Origin: Saccharothrix syringae
GTDB lineage: Bacteria > Actinomycetota > Actinomycetes > Mycobacteriales > Pseudonocardiaceae
DNA length: 64,000 nucleotides
Reading direction: 5' to 3'
Assembly (NCBI RefSeq): GCF_009498035.1
Contig: NZ_CP034550.1
Location: 620,001-684,000 of the forward strand
Position numbers and translations under genes: made by a program. Every line of letters begins with the position of its first letter. Position 1 is the first letter of the stretch. Positions 31,648 to 39,923 of this stretch are shown here, piece by piece. Under the pieces are notes generated by a model. That model saw only the letters and a program-made list of their open reading frames with translations, ran no database searches and was not told where the DNA came from.

Positions 31648-33185
31648 CCGTGGAATACGCGTTGCTCGCCGTGCTGCTCGTGGGCGCGTTCGCGGGGTGG
31701 CGGGGCCTGCACCGGGTCCCTCCCCACCACGTCGGGATCGTCACCAAGAACATCGGCCTCAGGCGCAGGCCCGGCGACGACCCGCGGGTCAGCCACCTGG
31801 GGTCGCGGGGCGTGCAGGCCGAGGTGCTGCGGGCCGACACCACGACCTGGCTGGCCCCGTTCGCCTACTCGGTGCGGACGGTCCCCGTGGTCACCGTGCC
31901 GAACGGCACCGTCGGCGTCGTCGTCGCCAGGGCGGGCCGCAACCGCGAGCCGGGCGTGCCGGTCGCCGAGGACGTCGAGTGCGACTCCTACCAGGACGGC
32001 GTGCTGTTCCTGCGCGGGGGCGGTGTGGTCGGGCGGCAGCAGCGGCCGCTGGTCGGCGGGTCGTACTCGATCAACACCGAGCTGTTCGACGTGCTCACCG
32101 TGGACAGCCCCGAGGACGCGCTGGAGCGGGAGGAGCTGACGCCCGCGTCGCTGCGCGAGGTGGAGGTGGCCGTCGGCGAGACCGGCGTGGTCGTCGCGCA
32201 CCACGGTGCGAGGCCCGTGCCCGGCCGGCTCGGCCCGCCGGTCGAGGGGCACGCCGACTTCCAGCGCCCGTGGGACTTCCTCCGCAACGGCGGGTGGATG
32301 GGCGTGCAGCAGGACACGCTCGCCGAGGCGGGCCGGTACGCGATCAACCCGTGGTTCGCCAAGGTGGTCAAGGTGCCCACCCGCGTGCTGGTGCTGGAGT
32401 GGAACGCCGAGGACAAGTCGGAGTCCAACCTGGACGCCGCGCTCGACCAGGTGGTGCTGGAGGTCCAGGGGCACCGGGTGTGGCTGGACATGAAGCAGAC
32501 CGTGGAGATCCCGCCGGAGGCCGCGCCCCGGCTCGTGCAGCGCTACGGCGCCGACGGGCAGGACGGGCGCGAGTCGGTGCAGCGGTTCGTGGACAAGGAC
32601 CTCGCGCCCAGGGTCACCGGCTACTTCCGCCGGATCTCCGCGCACTACCGCATCCAGCAGTTCATCACCGAGTACGACGCGGTGTGCAACGAGCTGGCCG
32701 ACGAGGTGCGGCAGGCGCTCGTCCCGTTCGGCGTGCGGGCGCTGGCCACCACGCTGGAGGAATTCCGGTGCGACGACGACGAGATCAACGCGATCCGCCG
32801 CAAGATCGCCCACCAGCAGGAGCTCGCCAAGCTGGAGCAGGAGAAGCTGGCCGAGCTGGAGGCGACCCTCGCGAACGAGGAGGTGCGGACCCTGATCGGC
32901 CTGCAACGGGTGAAGGTCGACGAGGCCCGCAAGAAGCTGGAGCTGATCAAGCTCACCACGATGGTGGAGCTGCTGGGCGCGCAGAACGTGGCGCTGGAGC
33001 GGATGCTGCGCGAGTGGGTCAAGGCGAACGTGCCGCAGTTCATCGGCGGCGGCGACGCGGGCACGGCCCAGGCGCTGCTCCAGGCCATGCCGTTCAGCCA
33101 GGCCAAGGACATGCTGCTGGCCATGGCCGGTGGCGTGCAGCGGCGGCTGCCGGGGGCGGCGGAGGAGCCGGGTCAGGCGGGCTGA
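31644..33185 (+). CDS. SPFH/Band-7 membrane protein
   Basis: A 513-residue SPFH-family protein. One N-terminal membrane segment (YALLAVLLVGAFAGWRGL) is followed by the band-7 domain (RVPPHHVGIVTKNIG, VTVPNGTVGVVVARAG, WMGVQQDTLAEAGRYAINPW, FAKVVKVPTRVLVLEW). A long charged coiled coil comes next (AIRRKIAHQQELAKLEQEKL and on), with a Gly/Ala-rich tail. SPFH proteins form large ring-shaped membrane scaffolds. It is coupled to the cyclase-like/GUN4 gene (ATGA overlap). Its end overlaps the convergent MFS gene by 13 bp. Confidence 0.85.
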   Translation: MTVEYALLAVLLVGAFAGWRGLHRVPPHHVGIVTKNIGLRRRPGDDPRVSHLGSRGVQAEVLRADTTTWLAPFAYSVRTVPVVTVPNGTVGVVVARAGRNREPGVPVAEDVECDSYQDGVLFLRGGGVVGRQQRPLVGGSYSINTELFDVLTVDSPEDALEREELTPASLREVEVAVGETGVVVAHHGARPVPGRLGPPVEGHADFQRPWDFLRNGGWMGVQQDTLAEAGRYAINPWFAKVVKVPTRVLVLEWNAEDKSESNLDAALDQVVLEVQGHRVWLDMKQTVEIPPEAAPRLVQRYGADGQDGRESVQRFVDKDLAPRVTGYFRRISAHYRIQQFITEYDAVCNELADEVRQALVPFGVRALATTLEEFRCDDDEINAIRRKIAHQQELAKLEQEKLAELEATLANEEVRTLIGLQRVKVDEARKKLELIKLTTMVELLGAQNVALERMLREWVKANVPQFIGGGDAGTAQALLQAMPFSQAKDMLLAMAGGVQRRLPGAAEEPGQAG

Positions 33186-34489
33186 CGGACCCGCCGCAGC
33201 GCCAGGGGCAGGCCGCAGGCCGCGAGCAGGGCCGCGACGGCGAAGGTCCAGTGCGTCGCGCGCGCCACGTCCGCCGGTGAGGCGGTGGTGAGGTCGCCGG
33301 CGGTCGCGGCGAAGACGGCACCGAGGGCCGAGGCCCCGGTGACCAGCCCCAGGTTGCGGGACAGGGTCAGCAGCCCCGAGACCACCCCGCGCCGGTCCGC
33401 GGGCACGTCCCCCATGACCGCGGTGTTGTTGGCCGCCTGGAACAGCGCGTAGCCGGCGGTGAGGACGACCAGGGGCAGGGCGTAGCCGAGGACACCGGAG
33501 GACGCGGGCGTCACGGACAGCGCCGCGGTGCCGCAGACGACGCCGCCCAGCCCGACGAGCACCGGCCCCCGGGTGCCGAAGCGGTCGGTGGCGCGCCCCG
33601 CCGGGACGCCGGCGAGGGCGGCGACCGCGGGACCCGCCGACATCACCAGGCCGACCGCGGCCGGGGCGAGGCCGAGCGCCAGGGACAGGTGGAAGGGCCC
33701 CACGACCAGGGTGGTCATCACGACGGTGGAGACCAGCGCGCTCGTCACCAGCCCGGGGTCGCGGAACGCCGAGGGCGCCACCAACGGGGAGGGAACCCGC
33801 TTCTCGACGACGACGAACGTGGCCGCGCCCGCCGCCGCGACGACGAGCAACCACGGACCGGCCGCGGTCGTGGCCAGCGTGTAGGCGCCCAGGGTCAGGG
33901 CGAGCAGCACCGTGCCCGGGGTGTCGAACCGCCGGGGCGAGGGGGCGGGGTCGGGCAGCACCCGGATCACCAGGACCAGCGCGACGAGGCCGAGCGGCAC
34001 GCCCACCAGGAAGACCGCGCGCCACCCGGAGGCGGCGACCAGGACCCCGCCGAGCGCGGGTCCCAGCGCCGTGCCCACCGCCGACATCGTGCCGAGCAGC
34101 CCCATGGCGCTGCCGGTGCGTTCCACCGGCACGCTCTCACGGACGAAAGCCATGGTCAGCCCCATCATGCAGGCGGCGCCGGCGCCTTGGAGCGCCCTGG
34201 CCGCGACCAGCAGCGGCAGGTCCGGCGCGAGGCCGCACAGCAGCGTGGCGAGGGTGAACGCGGCGGTGCCGGCGACCAGCAGGCGGCGCCGCCCCGCGAG
34301 GTCACCGAGCCGGCCCGCCCCGACGACCAGCGTCGTGACGGCCAGGAGGTAGGCGATCACGACCCACTGGACGTCGGCGAAGGGGGCGCCGAGACCCGAG
34401 GCCACGTCGGGCAGGGCGACGTTGGCGATGCTGGTGGCCAACGACGGCAGGAGCACGGACAACGACAACGCGATCAGCCTGGGGTTCAA
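33173..34489 (-). CDS. MFS transporter (DHA2-like)
   Basis: A 438-residue major-facilitator permease with about 12-14 hydrophobic segments. Motif A is GRLGDLAGRRRLLVAG; the antiporter motif C region is LGPALGGVLVAASGWRAVF. This resembles drug-efflux DHA2 members. The start is a TTG (34489) with GAGGAGGAG 8 bases upstream. It is divergent from a LysR gene that probably controls it. Export of a drug or metabolite by proton antiport is inferred from the family. Confidence 0.9.
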   Translation of the reverse strand: MNPRLIALSLSVLLPSLATSIANVALPDVASGLGAPFADVQWVVIAYLLAVTTLVVGAGRLGDLAGRRRLLVAGTAAFTLATLLCGLAPDLPLLVAARALQGAGAACMMGLTMAFVRESVPVERTGSAMGLLGTMSAVGTALGPALGGVLVAASGWRAVFLVGVPLGLVALVLVIRVLPDPAPSPRRFDTPGTVLLALTLGAYTLATTAAGPWLLVVAAAGAATFVVVEKRVPSPLVAPSAFRDPGLVTSALVSTVVMTTLVVGPFHLSLALGLAPAAVGLVMSAGPAVAALAGVPAGRATDRFGTRGPVLVGLGGVVCGTAALSVTPASSGVLGYALPLVVLTAGYALFQAANNTAVMGDVPADRRGVVSGLLTLSRNLGLVTGASALGAVFAATAGDLTTASPADVARATHWTFAVAALLAACGLPLALRRVRQPA

Positions 34490-34618
34490 GTGGGTGCTCC
34501 TCCTCGTCGAGCGATTGCACCGAAACGCTATGAACCCCTCGACCCTGCCGGAAGGCGCAAAGATGTAAACCCACTTGTGCACCAGACGCCATGTCAGCTG
34601 CTGTGCGATCCTGCCCGC

Positions 34619-35515
34619 ATGGCCCGCCCCGACCTGAACCTGCTGATCACCCTGGACGTGCTGCTGGACGAGGGCAGCGTGACGCGGGCCGGCGAACGCC
34701 TGGCGCTCAGCCCGTCCGCGATGAGCCGGGCCCTGGCAAGGCTGCGCCGGGCCACCGGCGACCCGCTGCTGGTGAGGTCGGGCCGCGGCCTCGTGCCGAC
34801 ACCGCGGGCCCTGGACCTCCGCGACCGCGTGCGCCGCCTGGTGGCGGAAGCCGAGGAGGTGCTGCGGCCCGCCGCCGAGCTCGACCTGGCGACGTTGACG
34901 AGGACCTTCGCGCTGCGCGGCAGCGACGGTTTCGTGGAGCGGTTCGGTCCTGCGCTGGTGGCCTCGGTCGGCCGCGAGGCACCGGGCGTGCGGTTGCTGT
35001 TCTCGCGCAAGGAGAAGAAGAGCCTGGGGCCGCTGCGCGACGGTGTCGACCTGGAGACGGGGGTCGTGGAGCGGCAACTCCCACCGGATGTGGTGGGCGT
35101 GCCCCTGTTCACCGACCGTTTCGTCGGTGTGGTGCGCGACGGGCATCCCCTGGCCACCGGCAAGGTGACAGCGACCCGGTACACCACCGCGCGACACGTG
35201 CACGTCTCTCGGCGTGGCCTGACCGATGGGTTGGTGGACGAGGCTTTGCGCCCGGCGGTGCGCGAGGTCGTGACGGTCGTGGACGGGTTCGGCGCCGCGC
35301 TGGCGCTGGCACGGGCGACCGACCTGGTGGCCACGGTGCCCGAGCGCCATACTGCGGACCTTCGAGAGGGGATGCGCTCCTTTGAGTTGCCGTTCCGCGC
35401 CCCCTCGGTGACCGTGTCACTGCTGTGGCACGTTCGGCTTGACGCGGACCAGGCCCACCGGTGGTTGCGCGATCGGGTGATCGACGTGTGTCGGCGGGAG
35501 GTCGGGGAGGTCTAG
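34619..35515 (+). CDS. LysR-family regulator
   Basis: A 298-residue LysR-type regulator. The HTH is LLITLDVLLDEGSVTRAGER, then LALSPSAMSRALARLRRATG, and the substrate-binding domain follows (TFALRGSDGFVERFGPALVA). It resembles the NodD-like/PcpR subgroup. The 129-bp region shared with the divergent MFS gene probably carries its binding site, but no clean T-N11-A site could be singled out. Confidence 0.9.
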   Translation: MARPDLNLLITLDVLLDEGSVTRAGERLALSPSAMSRALARLRRATGDPLLVRSGRGLVPTPRALDLRDRVRRLVAEAEEVLRPAAELDLATLTRTFALRGSDGFVERFGPALVASVGREAPGVRLLFSRKEKKSLGPLRDGVDLETGVVERQLPPDVVGVPLFTDRFVGVVRDGHPLATGKVTATRYTTARHVHVSRRGLTDGLVDEALRPAVREVVTVVDGFGAALALARATDLVATVPERHTADLREGMRSFELPFRAPSVTVSLLWHVRLDADQAHRWLRDRVIDVCRREVGEV

Positions 35516-35595
35516 CCGAGTTGCGGTGGTGGCTGGGAGGGCTTGAGGAGTCGAGTCCCGGGTGGACAGGTGTGGTGTCGGAGGGGCAGACGAGT

Positions 35596-35681
35596 GCGCT
35601 TCTGCTGGCCGGGGCCTGATCCCGCCAGTGGGTGGTGAGCGTCCCCGGCAGAACTTGAACCTGCGGCACACGGTTTAGGAA
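35596..35681 (-). repeat. tRNA-Arg 3'-half copy, probable att site
   Basis: Read with the tRNA at 41864-41936, the part 35640-35681 matches from the anticodon loop to the 3' end, with a shared exact core CACACGGTTTAGGA and about six mismatches elsewhere. Similarity continues past the tRNA 3' end (GGGCCTGAT and GGTGAG blocks, back to about 35596). The 5' half of the tRNA is absent, so it is not a functional tRNA. This is best read as the far attachment site of an old insertion. Confidence 0.7.
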
Positions 35682-36349
35682 GGCGCGTGGCCCAAGGTGC
35701 GTCGCGCGTACCCTGACCTGCTGAGACCTGGACCTGATGCCTACTGCGCCGCGTCCCCAGTCCGCGAGGAGCCCGCAGATCGTGTGCCGTCTTCCAGTGA
35801 CCCTCTCGTCAATGTGCCCAAGATCCGATGGCAAGACGGCGAAGCCGTCGCGGCAGCCGATCGCCGCGCCCAGCCCACCCCGGCTGCGTGACCGCGCGAT
35901 CGTCCCGACCGTGACCGCGGGACTCCCCGGCTCCAACTCCGTTGCGCCCAGACGGCGTTGTCCCGATGCATCGTCATGCCCGTTGCCTCTGCGCGCCGCC
36001 TCCGGACCGGGTGCACCGACTCCGTGCACGGTCGCCGGGCGGAGCGGAGCGGGAGCCCGGCGTGCCGTGATGCGGGGAGTTGGTGCCACCGTGCCGACCG
36101 CCCGGCCGCGCGTTGCCCGCAGGCGGCGCGCCTTGATCCCATAGAGCGCAATTCGGCAGATAACCATTACTGGCTTGGTGGCACCTCCAGCATACTGCTC
36201 AGGTACTTGAGGACTGGGGGTCGGTAACGGATTACGCGCGGCATGGCGGCATGCAACCACAGCATCATAAGACTTAGAATCGTCAAATCGTCCAGTTTGA
36301 GCCAGCCGTTCATGAGAGGGAAATCGGTTCTCATCGCACCGTCGTTTCT
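35682..36349. other. Element left end, no supported gene
   Basis: 668 bp. From 35690 to about 36140 several frames are open on both strands, but none gives a recognisable protein. An integrase gene would be expected near here in an intact element and is not seen. From 36150 the sequence becomes AT-richer. This may be decayed element DNA. Confidence 0.4.
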
Positions 36350-36979
36350 TCAGTAGTTAAGTACGCTGTATTCGTCCAAGATGAATATTGCGTCCAGCGG
36401 TGGCAATGCTGAATCGTTTGTTGTGTCGATATGGCTTCCTGGGGCGGGAGGGACATAGGCGGCTTCGCCAAGCAGCTCTTCCAGTGCGCTTTCACTGATT
36501 GACGACGAGTAAGCGAATAGAAAGAACGGTGGGCAAGCGCCGAACCTTCTGGGGTCACTTCCAACGGCGAGCATGGACGACCCGGGTTCTTCTCTTACGC
36601 GCAAACGTTTTAGCTTTCTTCCCTTATTAATTGTGTCTGCAAGGGCGTCTTTGGTGAGCACTGACTTGACCTCTCCGACCGCCGATACGCCTTCAACTAT
36701 GTATAGTCCGGAGGACGAATTTGCCATGTTGGCTGGCTGGTCTTCGTTCAGTATGAGTACGTCGGCTTGTGCACTCCTATTTCCTGCGACATCAATTACC
36801 TCTCCTTGGCTTACCGTCAAGCGCCGTGGCAGTTGACGCTCCAGGAAACTTCTGAAAAATTCTTCAACGTGTCCACCCCGTTCTCCGAGGTGATTGAAAG
36901 TCGATCTAGCTAGGTTTAATGTGTTGCGAAACTCTGCTTCATTGGCATTGAAAAGCGCCTGAAGACTGGGGTTTCTCAT
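36350..36979 (-). CDS. DUF6602-like nuclease-fold protein
   Basis: A 209-residue protein from an AT-rich segment. It shows GGHVEEFFRSFLERQLPRRL, then VIDVAGNRSAQADVLILNE and VGEVKSVLTKDALADTINKG. The spacing of Asp in ADVLI and Glu-x-Lys in GEVKS fits a PD-(D/E)xK nuclease core, as in DUF6602. Possible roles include restriction or another host-defence function (inference). ATG 36979 has AAGGA upstream, which decides it over an earlier frame opening. It is divergent from an HD-domain gene with 101 bp between. Codon use differs strongly from the host. Confidence 0.65.
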   Translation of the reverse strand: MRNPSLQALFNANEAEFRNTLNLARSTFNHLGERGGHVEEFFRSFLERQLPRRLTVSQGEVIDVAGNRSAQADVLILNEDQPANMANSSSGLYIVEGVSAVGEVKSVLTKDALADTINKGRKLKRLRVREEPGSSMLAVGSDPRRFGACPPFFLFAYSSSISESALEELLGEAAYVPPAPGSHIDTTNDSALPPLDAIFILDEYSVLNY

Positions 36980-37066
36980 CTCGTTCCTTCTTGAACTCTT
37001 CTGCGTAAATGTTTTCAATCGCGCAGAGTGGAGGCGCTGGATCCTGTACCTACGCGGGCAAGCTCG

Positions 37067-37072
37067 TATAAT
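37067..37072 (+). promoter_or_regulatory. Consensus -10 of the HD gene
   Basis: A perfect TATAAT lies 8 bases before the ATG at 37081, so the mRNA probably starts at or next to the ATG (leaderless). The -35 is weak (CTGTAC-like near 37044). Confidence 0.65.
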
Positions 37073-37080
37073 CTCGTAGC

Positions 37081-37644
37081 ATGGACTACCAGGCATCTGC
37101 GAGGCTTGCGGCTTCGCTTCTTGCTACTGAACTGCCGCGTCGCTGGAGTCACGTCCAAGGTGTGGCGAAGCGTGCTGTGAGTATATCGTCAATGTTCGAA
37201 GCAATGGATGCGGAAGTGCTGGCCTCGGCTGCCATTCTTCACGATATTGGATACTCTCGGAGAATTTCGAAAACAAATTTTCATCCACTTGATGGAGCGC
37301 TTTATCTTGCATCTATTGGAACTTCCCGGCGTTTGTGCTCTCTGGTTGCCAACCACACTTGTGCATATCGAGAGGCTGACCTGAGAGGGCTCTCGGCCGA
37401 ATTGGCGGAATGGGACGACGAGAAGACGGCAGTTCGTGATGCGCTCTGGTGGGCTGATATGACTACAACGCCAGATGGACTGGTTACGAACGTTCGTGAG
37501 CGGATCGAAGAGATTCAGGCGAGATACGGGCCGGGCGACCTAGTTTCGACCTTTATACAACGGGCAACCTCTGAATTGGTGGATGCAGTGGATCGAACTG
37601 AGGAGCGGCTGAGGGCAGCTGGGCTAGGTCACTTGGCGAAGTAG
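37081..37644 (+). CDS. HD-domain phosphohydrolase-like protein
   Basis: A 187-residue protein with the HD metal site: His in LPRRWSHVQGVAKRA, His-Asp in ASAAILHDIGYSRR, and Asp in DALWWADMTTTPDG. Further His residues lie in NFHPLDGA and VANHTCAYRE. HD proteins hydrolyse phosphate esters, often of nucleotides. It sits divergently to a DUF6602 nuclease-like gene in the same AT-rich patch, so they were probably acquired together. Its end overlaps the convergent NUDIX gene by 16 bp. The substrate is unknown. Confidence 0.8.
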   Translation: MDYQASARLAASLLATELPRRWSHVQGVAKRAVSISSMFEAMDAEVLASAAILHDIGYSRRISKTNFHPLDGALYLASIGTSRRLCSLVANHTCAYREADLRGLSAELAEWDDEKTAVRDALWWADMTTTPDGLVTNVRERIEEIQARYGPGDLVSTFIQRATSELVDAVDRTEERLRAAGLGHLAK

Positions 37645-38102
37645 GGCGTGGTGCGGGCTTGGAAGCCGTGATCGATGCGGAGGCGGATTGATGGGTGGAT
37701 GTTGAGGGCGTCTAGGTCTTCGCGGGCTACCCAGTGGACTTCGCTGGATTCGTTGCTTGTGCGCAGCTCGCCTCCGGTGGGTGTGGCGCGGAAGCAGATG
37801 GAGAACTGTTGGCGGACTTCGCCGTCGGTGTAGGCGATGACGTGGGCTGGGTCGGAGTAGACGCCGATGATGTCGGTGGGGTCTACGTCGATGCCGGTCT
37901 CTTCCTTGACCTCTCGGATGACGGTGTGGCCGATGGTCTCGCCTACGTCTTGGGCGCCGCCGGGGATGGAGTAGAGGTCGTTGTCGGTGCGGCGGATCAT
38001 CAGTAGGCGGCCCTGGTCGTCTTGGACGAACGCGGTCACGGCTACGACGATGTTGGTTGCGGTGGGGGCGTTGGGGTCGTGGTAGTGATCGGTGCGTGCC
38101 AT
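37629..38102 (-). CDS. NUDIX hydrolase
   Basis: A 157-residue NUDIX enzyme with the complete Nudix box GGAQDVGETIGHTVIREVKE followed by ETGIDV. These enzymes cleave nucleoside-diphosphate-linked substrates and are often housekeeping for modified nucleotides. It follows an XRE-DUF5919 gene by 10 bp in the same direction; this XRE-NUDIX pair is common in actinobacteria. ATG 38102 is chosen because the typical N-terminus (ARTDHYHDPNAPTA) starts there. Confidence 0.9.
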   Translation of the reverse strand: MARTDHYHDPNAPTATNIVVAVTAFVQDDQGRLLMIRRTDNDLYSIPGGAQDVGETIGHTVIREVKEETGIDVDPTDIIGVYSDPAHVIAYTDGEVRQQFSICFRATPTGGELRTSNESSEVHWVAREDLDALNIHPSIRLRIDHGFQARTTPYFAK

Positions 38103-38112
38103 GTGTCTCTGC

Positions 38113-38856
38113 CTACCACTTGGGTGGCTTGGCGTCGTCCCAGACGCCTTGGAAGCTCTCGGCGTAGGTCTCGAACAGGTCGCCTCCGGAGAGGCGGCGG
38201 ATGTGCAGGACCGGGGCATGGGCTGCCATGAAGCCGTGGACGTGGGTGTTGACCAGTAGTTCGTCGTCAAAGCGGTAGATCGAGTTGTAGAGCGTGGTGC
38301 GGTGGCAGCGGATCTCGGCGTGGCCGGTCTCTGCCAAGGGCCTGAAGTAAGCGAGGGCGTTGCGGACCTTGGCGGCCAGGGTGCCGCGGCCGATGCCCTC
38401 TTCCTCGCTGCGGCGGGCTACCTCTCGGCTGGCGGGGTCGCCCAAGAGTAGGCGGATCTTGACGCCTGCTTCGGCCTTGCTGCGGAGGGTTTTGATCAGG
38501 CTTGGGTTGTCGGTGAGGAAGATGCCCGAGTAGATCAGGATGGAGATGTTCATGCGGGCCTGGTCGATGAGCTGGGCCCATAGCTCTTGGGGCACCGAGT
38601 GGCGGTGCGGGTAGACCTGCACGACCTCGGACTTGGTGATCTCCTTCTTGGCGTCCGGGGCGATCGCGTCCGGCCAGAGGTAGGTCTCGGACTCCCTGAC
38701 CATGGCTGCGATGGCTCGGCGGTGCCTGGGGTACGGGGTCCGGTTGAGGTTGATCCAGCGTTCGACCGTCTTGGGGTCTACGCCGGTGGCCCTGGCTACT
38801 TGGGTGAGGTCGAAACCGTTGCGCAGCAACGAGTCTCGTAGGCGTTGGTTGGGCAT
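38113..38856 (-). CDS. XRE regulator with DUF5919 (PLD-like) domain
   Basis: A 247-residue protein. The N-terminal HTH is DSLLRNGFDLTQVARATGVD, then PKTVERWINLNRTPYPRHRR. The rest is DUF5919, which resembles a phospholipase-D/TIR-like sensor fold (NISILIYSGIFLTDNPSLIK, VKIRLLLGDPASREVARRSE). It is co-directional with the NUDIX gene. GGGGG before ATG 38856 favours that start over GTG 38862. The perfect inverted repeat at 38873-38889 is its likely operator. Confidence 0.82.
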   Translation of the reverse strand: MPNQRLRDSLLRNGFDLTQVARATGVDPKTVERWINLNRTPYPRHRRAIAAMVRESETYLWPDAIAPDAKKEITKSEVVQVYPHRHSVPQELWAQLIDQARMNISILIYSGIFLTDNPSLIKTLRSKAEAGVKIRLLLGDPASREVARRSEEEGIGRGTLAAKVRNALAYFRPLAETGHAEIRCHRTTLYNSIYRFDDELLVNTHVHGFMAAHAPVLHIRRLSGGDLFETYAESFQGVWDDAKPPKW

Positions 38857-38872
38857 GTGCACCCCCGCGGCA

Positions 38873-38889
38873 CGAGTCGGGACGACTCG
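38873..38889. promoter_or_regulatory. Operator-like inverted repeat
   Basis: CGAGTCG-GGA-CGACTCG, perfect 7-bp arms, 17 bases upstream of the XRE-DUF5919 start. Probable autoregulatory site. Confidence 0.6.
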
Positions 38890-39014
38890 ACGGTATCAAG
38901 GACGTCTCTAGTTGTCCCGCTGTGTGGTGCTGACGTCCCCGTTTTTCGCCGAAAGTGATCGGTGTCAAGGTGCCGGACAGCAGGTCCGGCCGATGCCGAG
39001 GCAGGAGTACGGCT

Positions 39015-39464
39015 GTGGTGATCACGGGTGGGAGCAGGCTCCCGGTGACTCATGACTTCGTCTTCCCGCGTGGGGCTCTGGTGATGGGGGTGGAGCCCGT
39101 CCTCAGGTTCCAGTCGGCGGAGGAGCGGGTCAAGGGGTTGCCGCCCCAGCAGGAGACGGACAAGGAGTCCGGGCTGTTGGTGTGGTCGGTGTTGGTGATC
39201 GACCAGGCGGCGGAGCGCAGGGCCGATGCGGTGGTGACGGTGAAGATCGCCGCCCCGCACCAGCCGGTGCCGCCGGAGGCGATTCCTGGGACCGATGTGC
39301 GGCCGGTGGTGTTCGAGGGGCTGACGGTGACGCCGTGGATCGATGACAAGGCGTGCTGGGGTGCTCATGTTGGTGAGCGGCATCGGTGTCGGGCGAAGCT
39401 CGGGTACAGCCTGCGTGCCTCGGGCATGGCGTCGGTGGTCACCAAGTCGGCCAAGGCCGCGTGA
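39015..39464 (+). CDS. pra: Pra-like activator of AICE replication/excision
   Basis: A 149-residue protein matching the family annotated as plasmid replication, integration and excision activator in actinobacterial integrative elements. Visible family features: LPVTHDFVFPRGALVMGVEP, LLVWSVLVIDQAAERRADAV, VTVKIAAPHQPVPPEA, VVFEGLTVTPWIDD, and the final YSLRASGM. In pSAM2, Pra switches on replication and excision. GTG 39015 follows AGGAG by 7 bases. It is the clearest marker that this segment was an AICE. The next gene overlaps it by 4 bp. Confidence 0.75.
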   Translation: MVITGGSRLPVTHDFVFPRGALVMGVEPVLRFQSAEERVKGLPPQQETDKESGLLVWSVLVIDQAAERRADAVVTVKIAAPHQPVPPEAIPGTDVRPVVFEGLTVTPWIDDKACWGAHVGERHRCRAKLGYSLRASGMASVVTKSAKAA

Positions 39465-39691
39465 GGTTGGTGGGTGACCTGGTTCGCCTGCACGTCACGG
39501 CTCATCTGCCCATCAGGGTCGAGCCGTTGGCTTACGCGGGGCGGGTGGAGCTGCGTTTCGGCAACGCGTTCCCGGCGGTGTTGGTGGTGGATCACGACGC
39601 ATTGCCGCGGCTGGCCGCTGCCATCGAGGAGGGGCGCGCTGCGCTTGACGGTGCTGCGGGTAAAGGGCGAGACGGTGCTGGTGGTGCCTGA
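39461..39691 (+). CDS. Small element protein
   Basis: A 76-residue protein starting at GTG within the Pra stop (GTGA) and ending in an overlap with the next ATG (TGATG). The sequence (LVRLHVTAHLPIRVEPLAYA, then FGNAFPAVLVVDHDALPRLA) is protein-like, with a mixed beta-alpha pattern. I do not recognise the family. Tight coupling on both sides makes it part of the pra operon. Confidence 0.65.
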   Translation: MRLVGDLVRLHVTAHLPIRVEPLAYAGRVELRFGNAFPAVLVVDHDALPRLAAAIEEGRAALDGAAGKGRDGAGGA

Positions 39692-39921
39692 TGGCGTACA
39701 CGGTGAAGCTTCGTTTCGATGCGTTCGACAAAGCCGTTCAGTTGGCGGGGTTCCCGTCCGATTATGCGCTTGCGCGTGCGATGAAGGTCAATCGTTCGAC
39801 GGTGGTGCGGGTGAGGGCTGGGGATCTTCGGCCTGGTGCGGTGTTCATCGGTAGCGCGTTGACCGCGCTGGCTCCGATGGCCTTTGACGACTTGTTCGAG
39901 ATCGTCGAGTTTCCGCGCTGA
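39691..39921 (+). CDS. Small HTH protein, paralogue of 22001-22234
   Basis: A 76-residue HTH protein: LRFDAFDKAVQLAGFPSDYA, LARAMKVNRSTVVRVRAGDL, PGAVFIGSALTALAPMAFDD, LFEIV. About three in five residues match the protein at 22001-22234. It probably acts as an element repressor. It is coupled to the gene before (TGATG) and followed 2 bp later by an XRE-DUF5753 gene. Confidence 0.78.
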   Translation: MAYTVKLRFDAFDKAVQLAGFPSDYALARAMKVNRSTVVRVRAGDLRPGAVFIGSALTALAPMAFDDLFEIVEFPR

Positions 39922-39923
39922 CG

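Noticed and set aside
35640..35681. A second functional tRNA-Arg
   Set aside because: Only the 3' half is present; the D-arm and acceptor 5' strand are missing, and the T-arm is mutated.
35741..36151. A 136-codon minus-strand gene, possible integrase remnant
   Set aside because: No tyrosine-recombinase motif (R..HxxR..Y) in any frame of this region.
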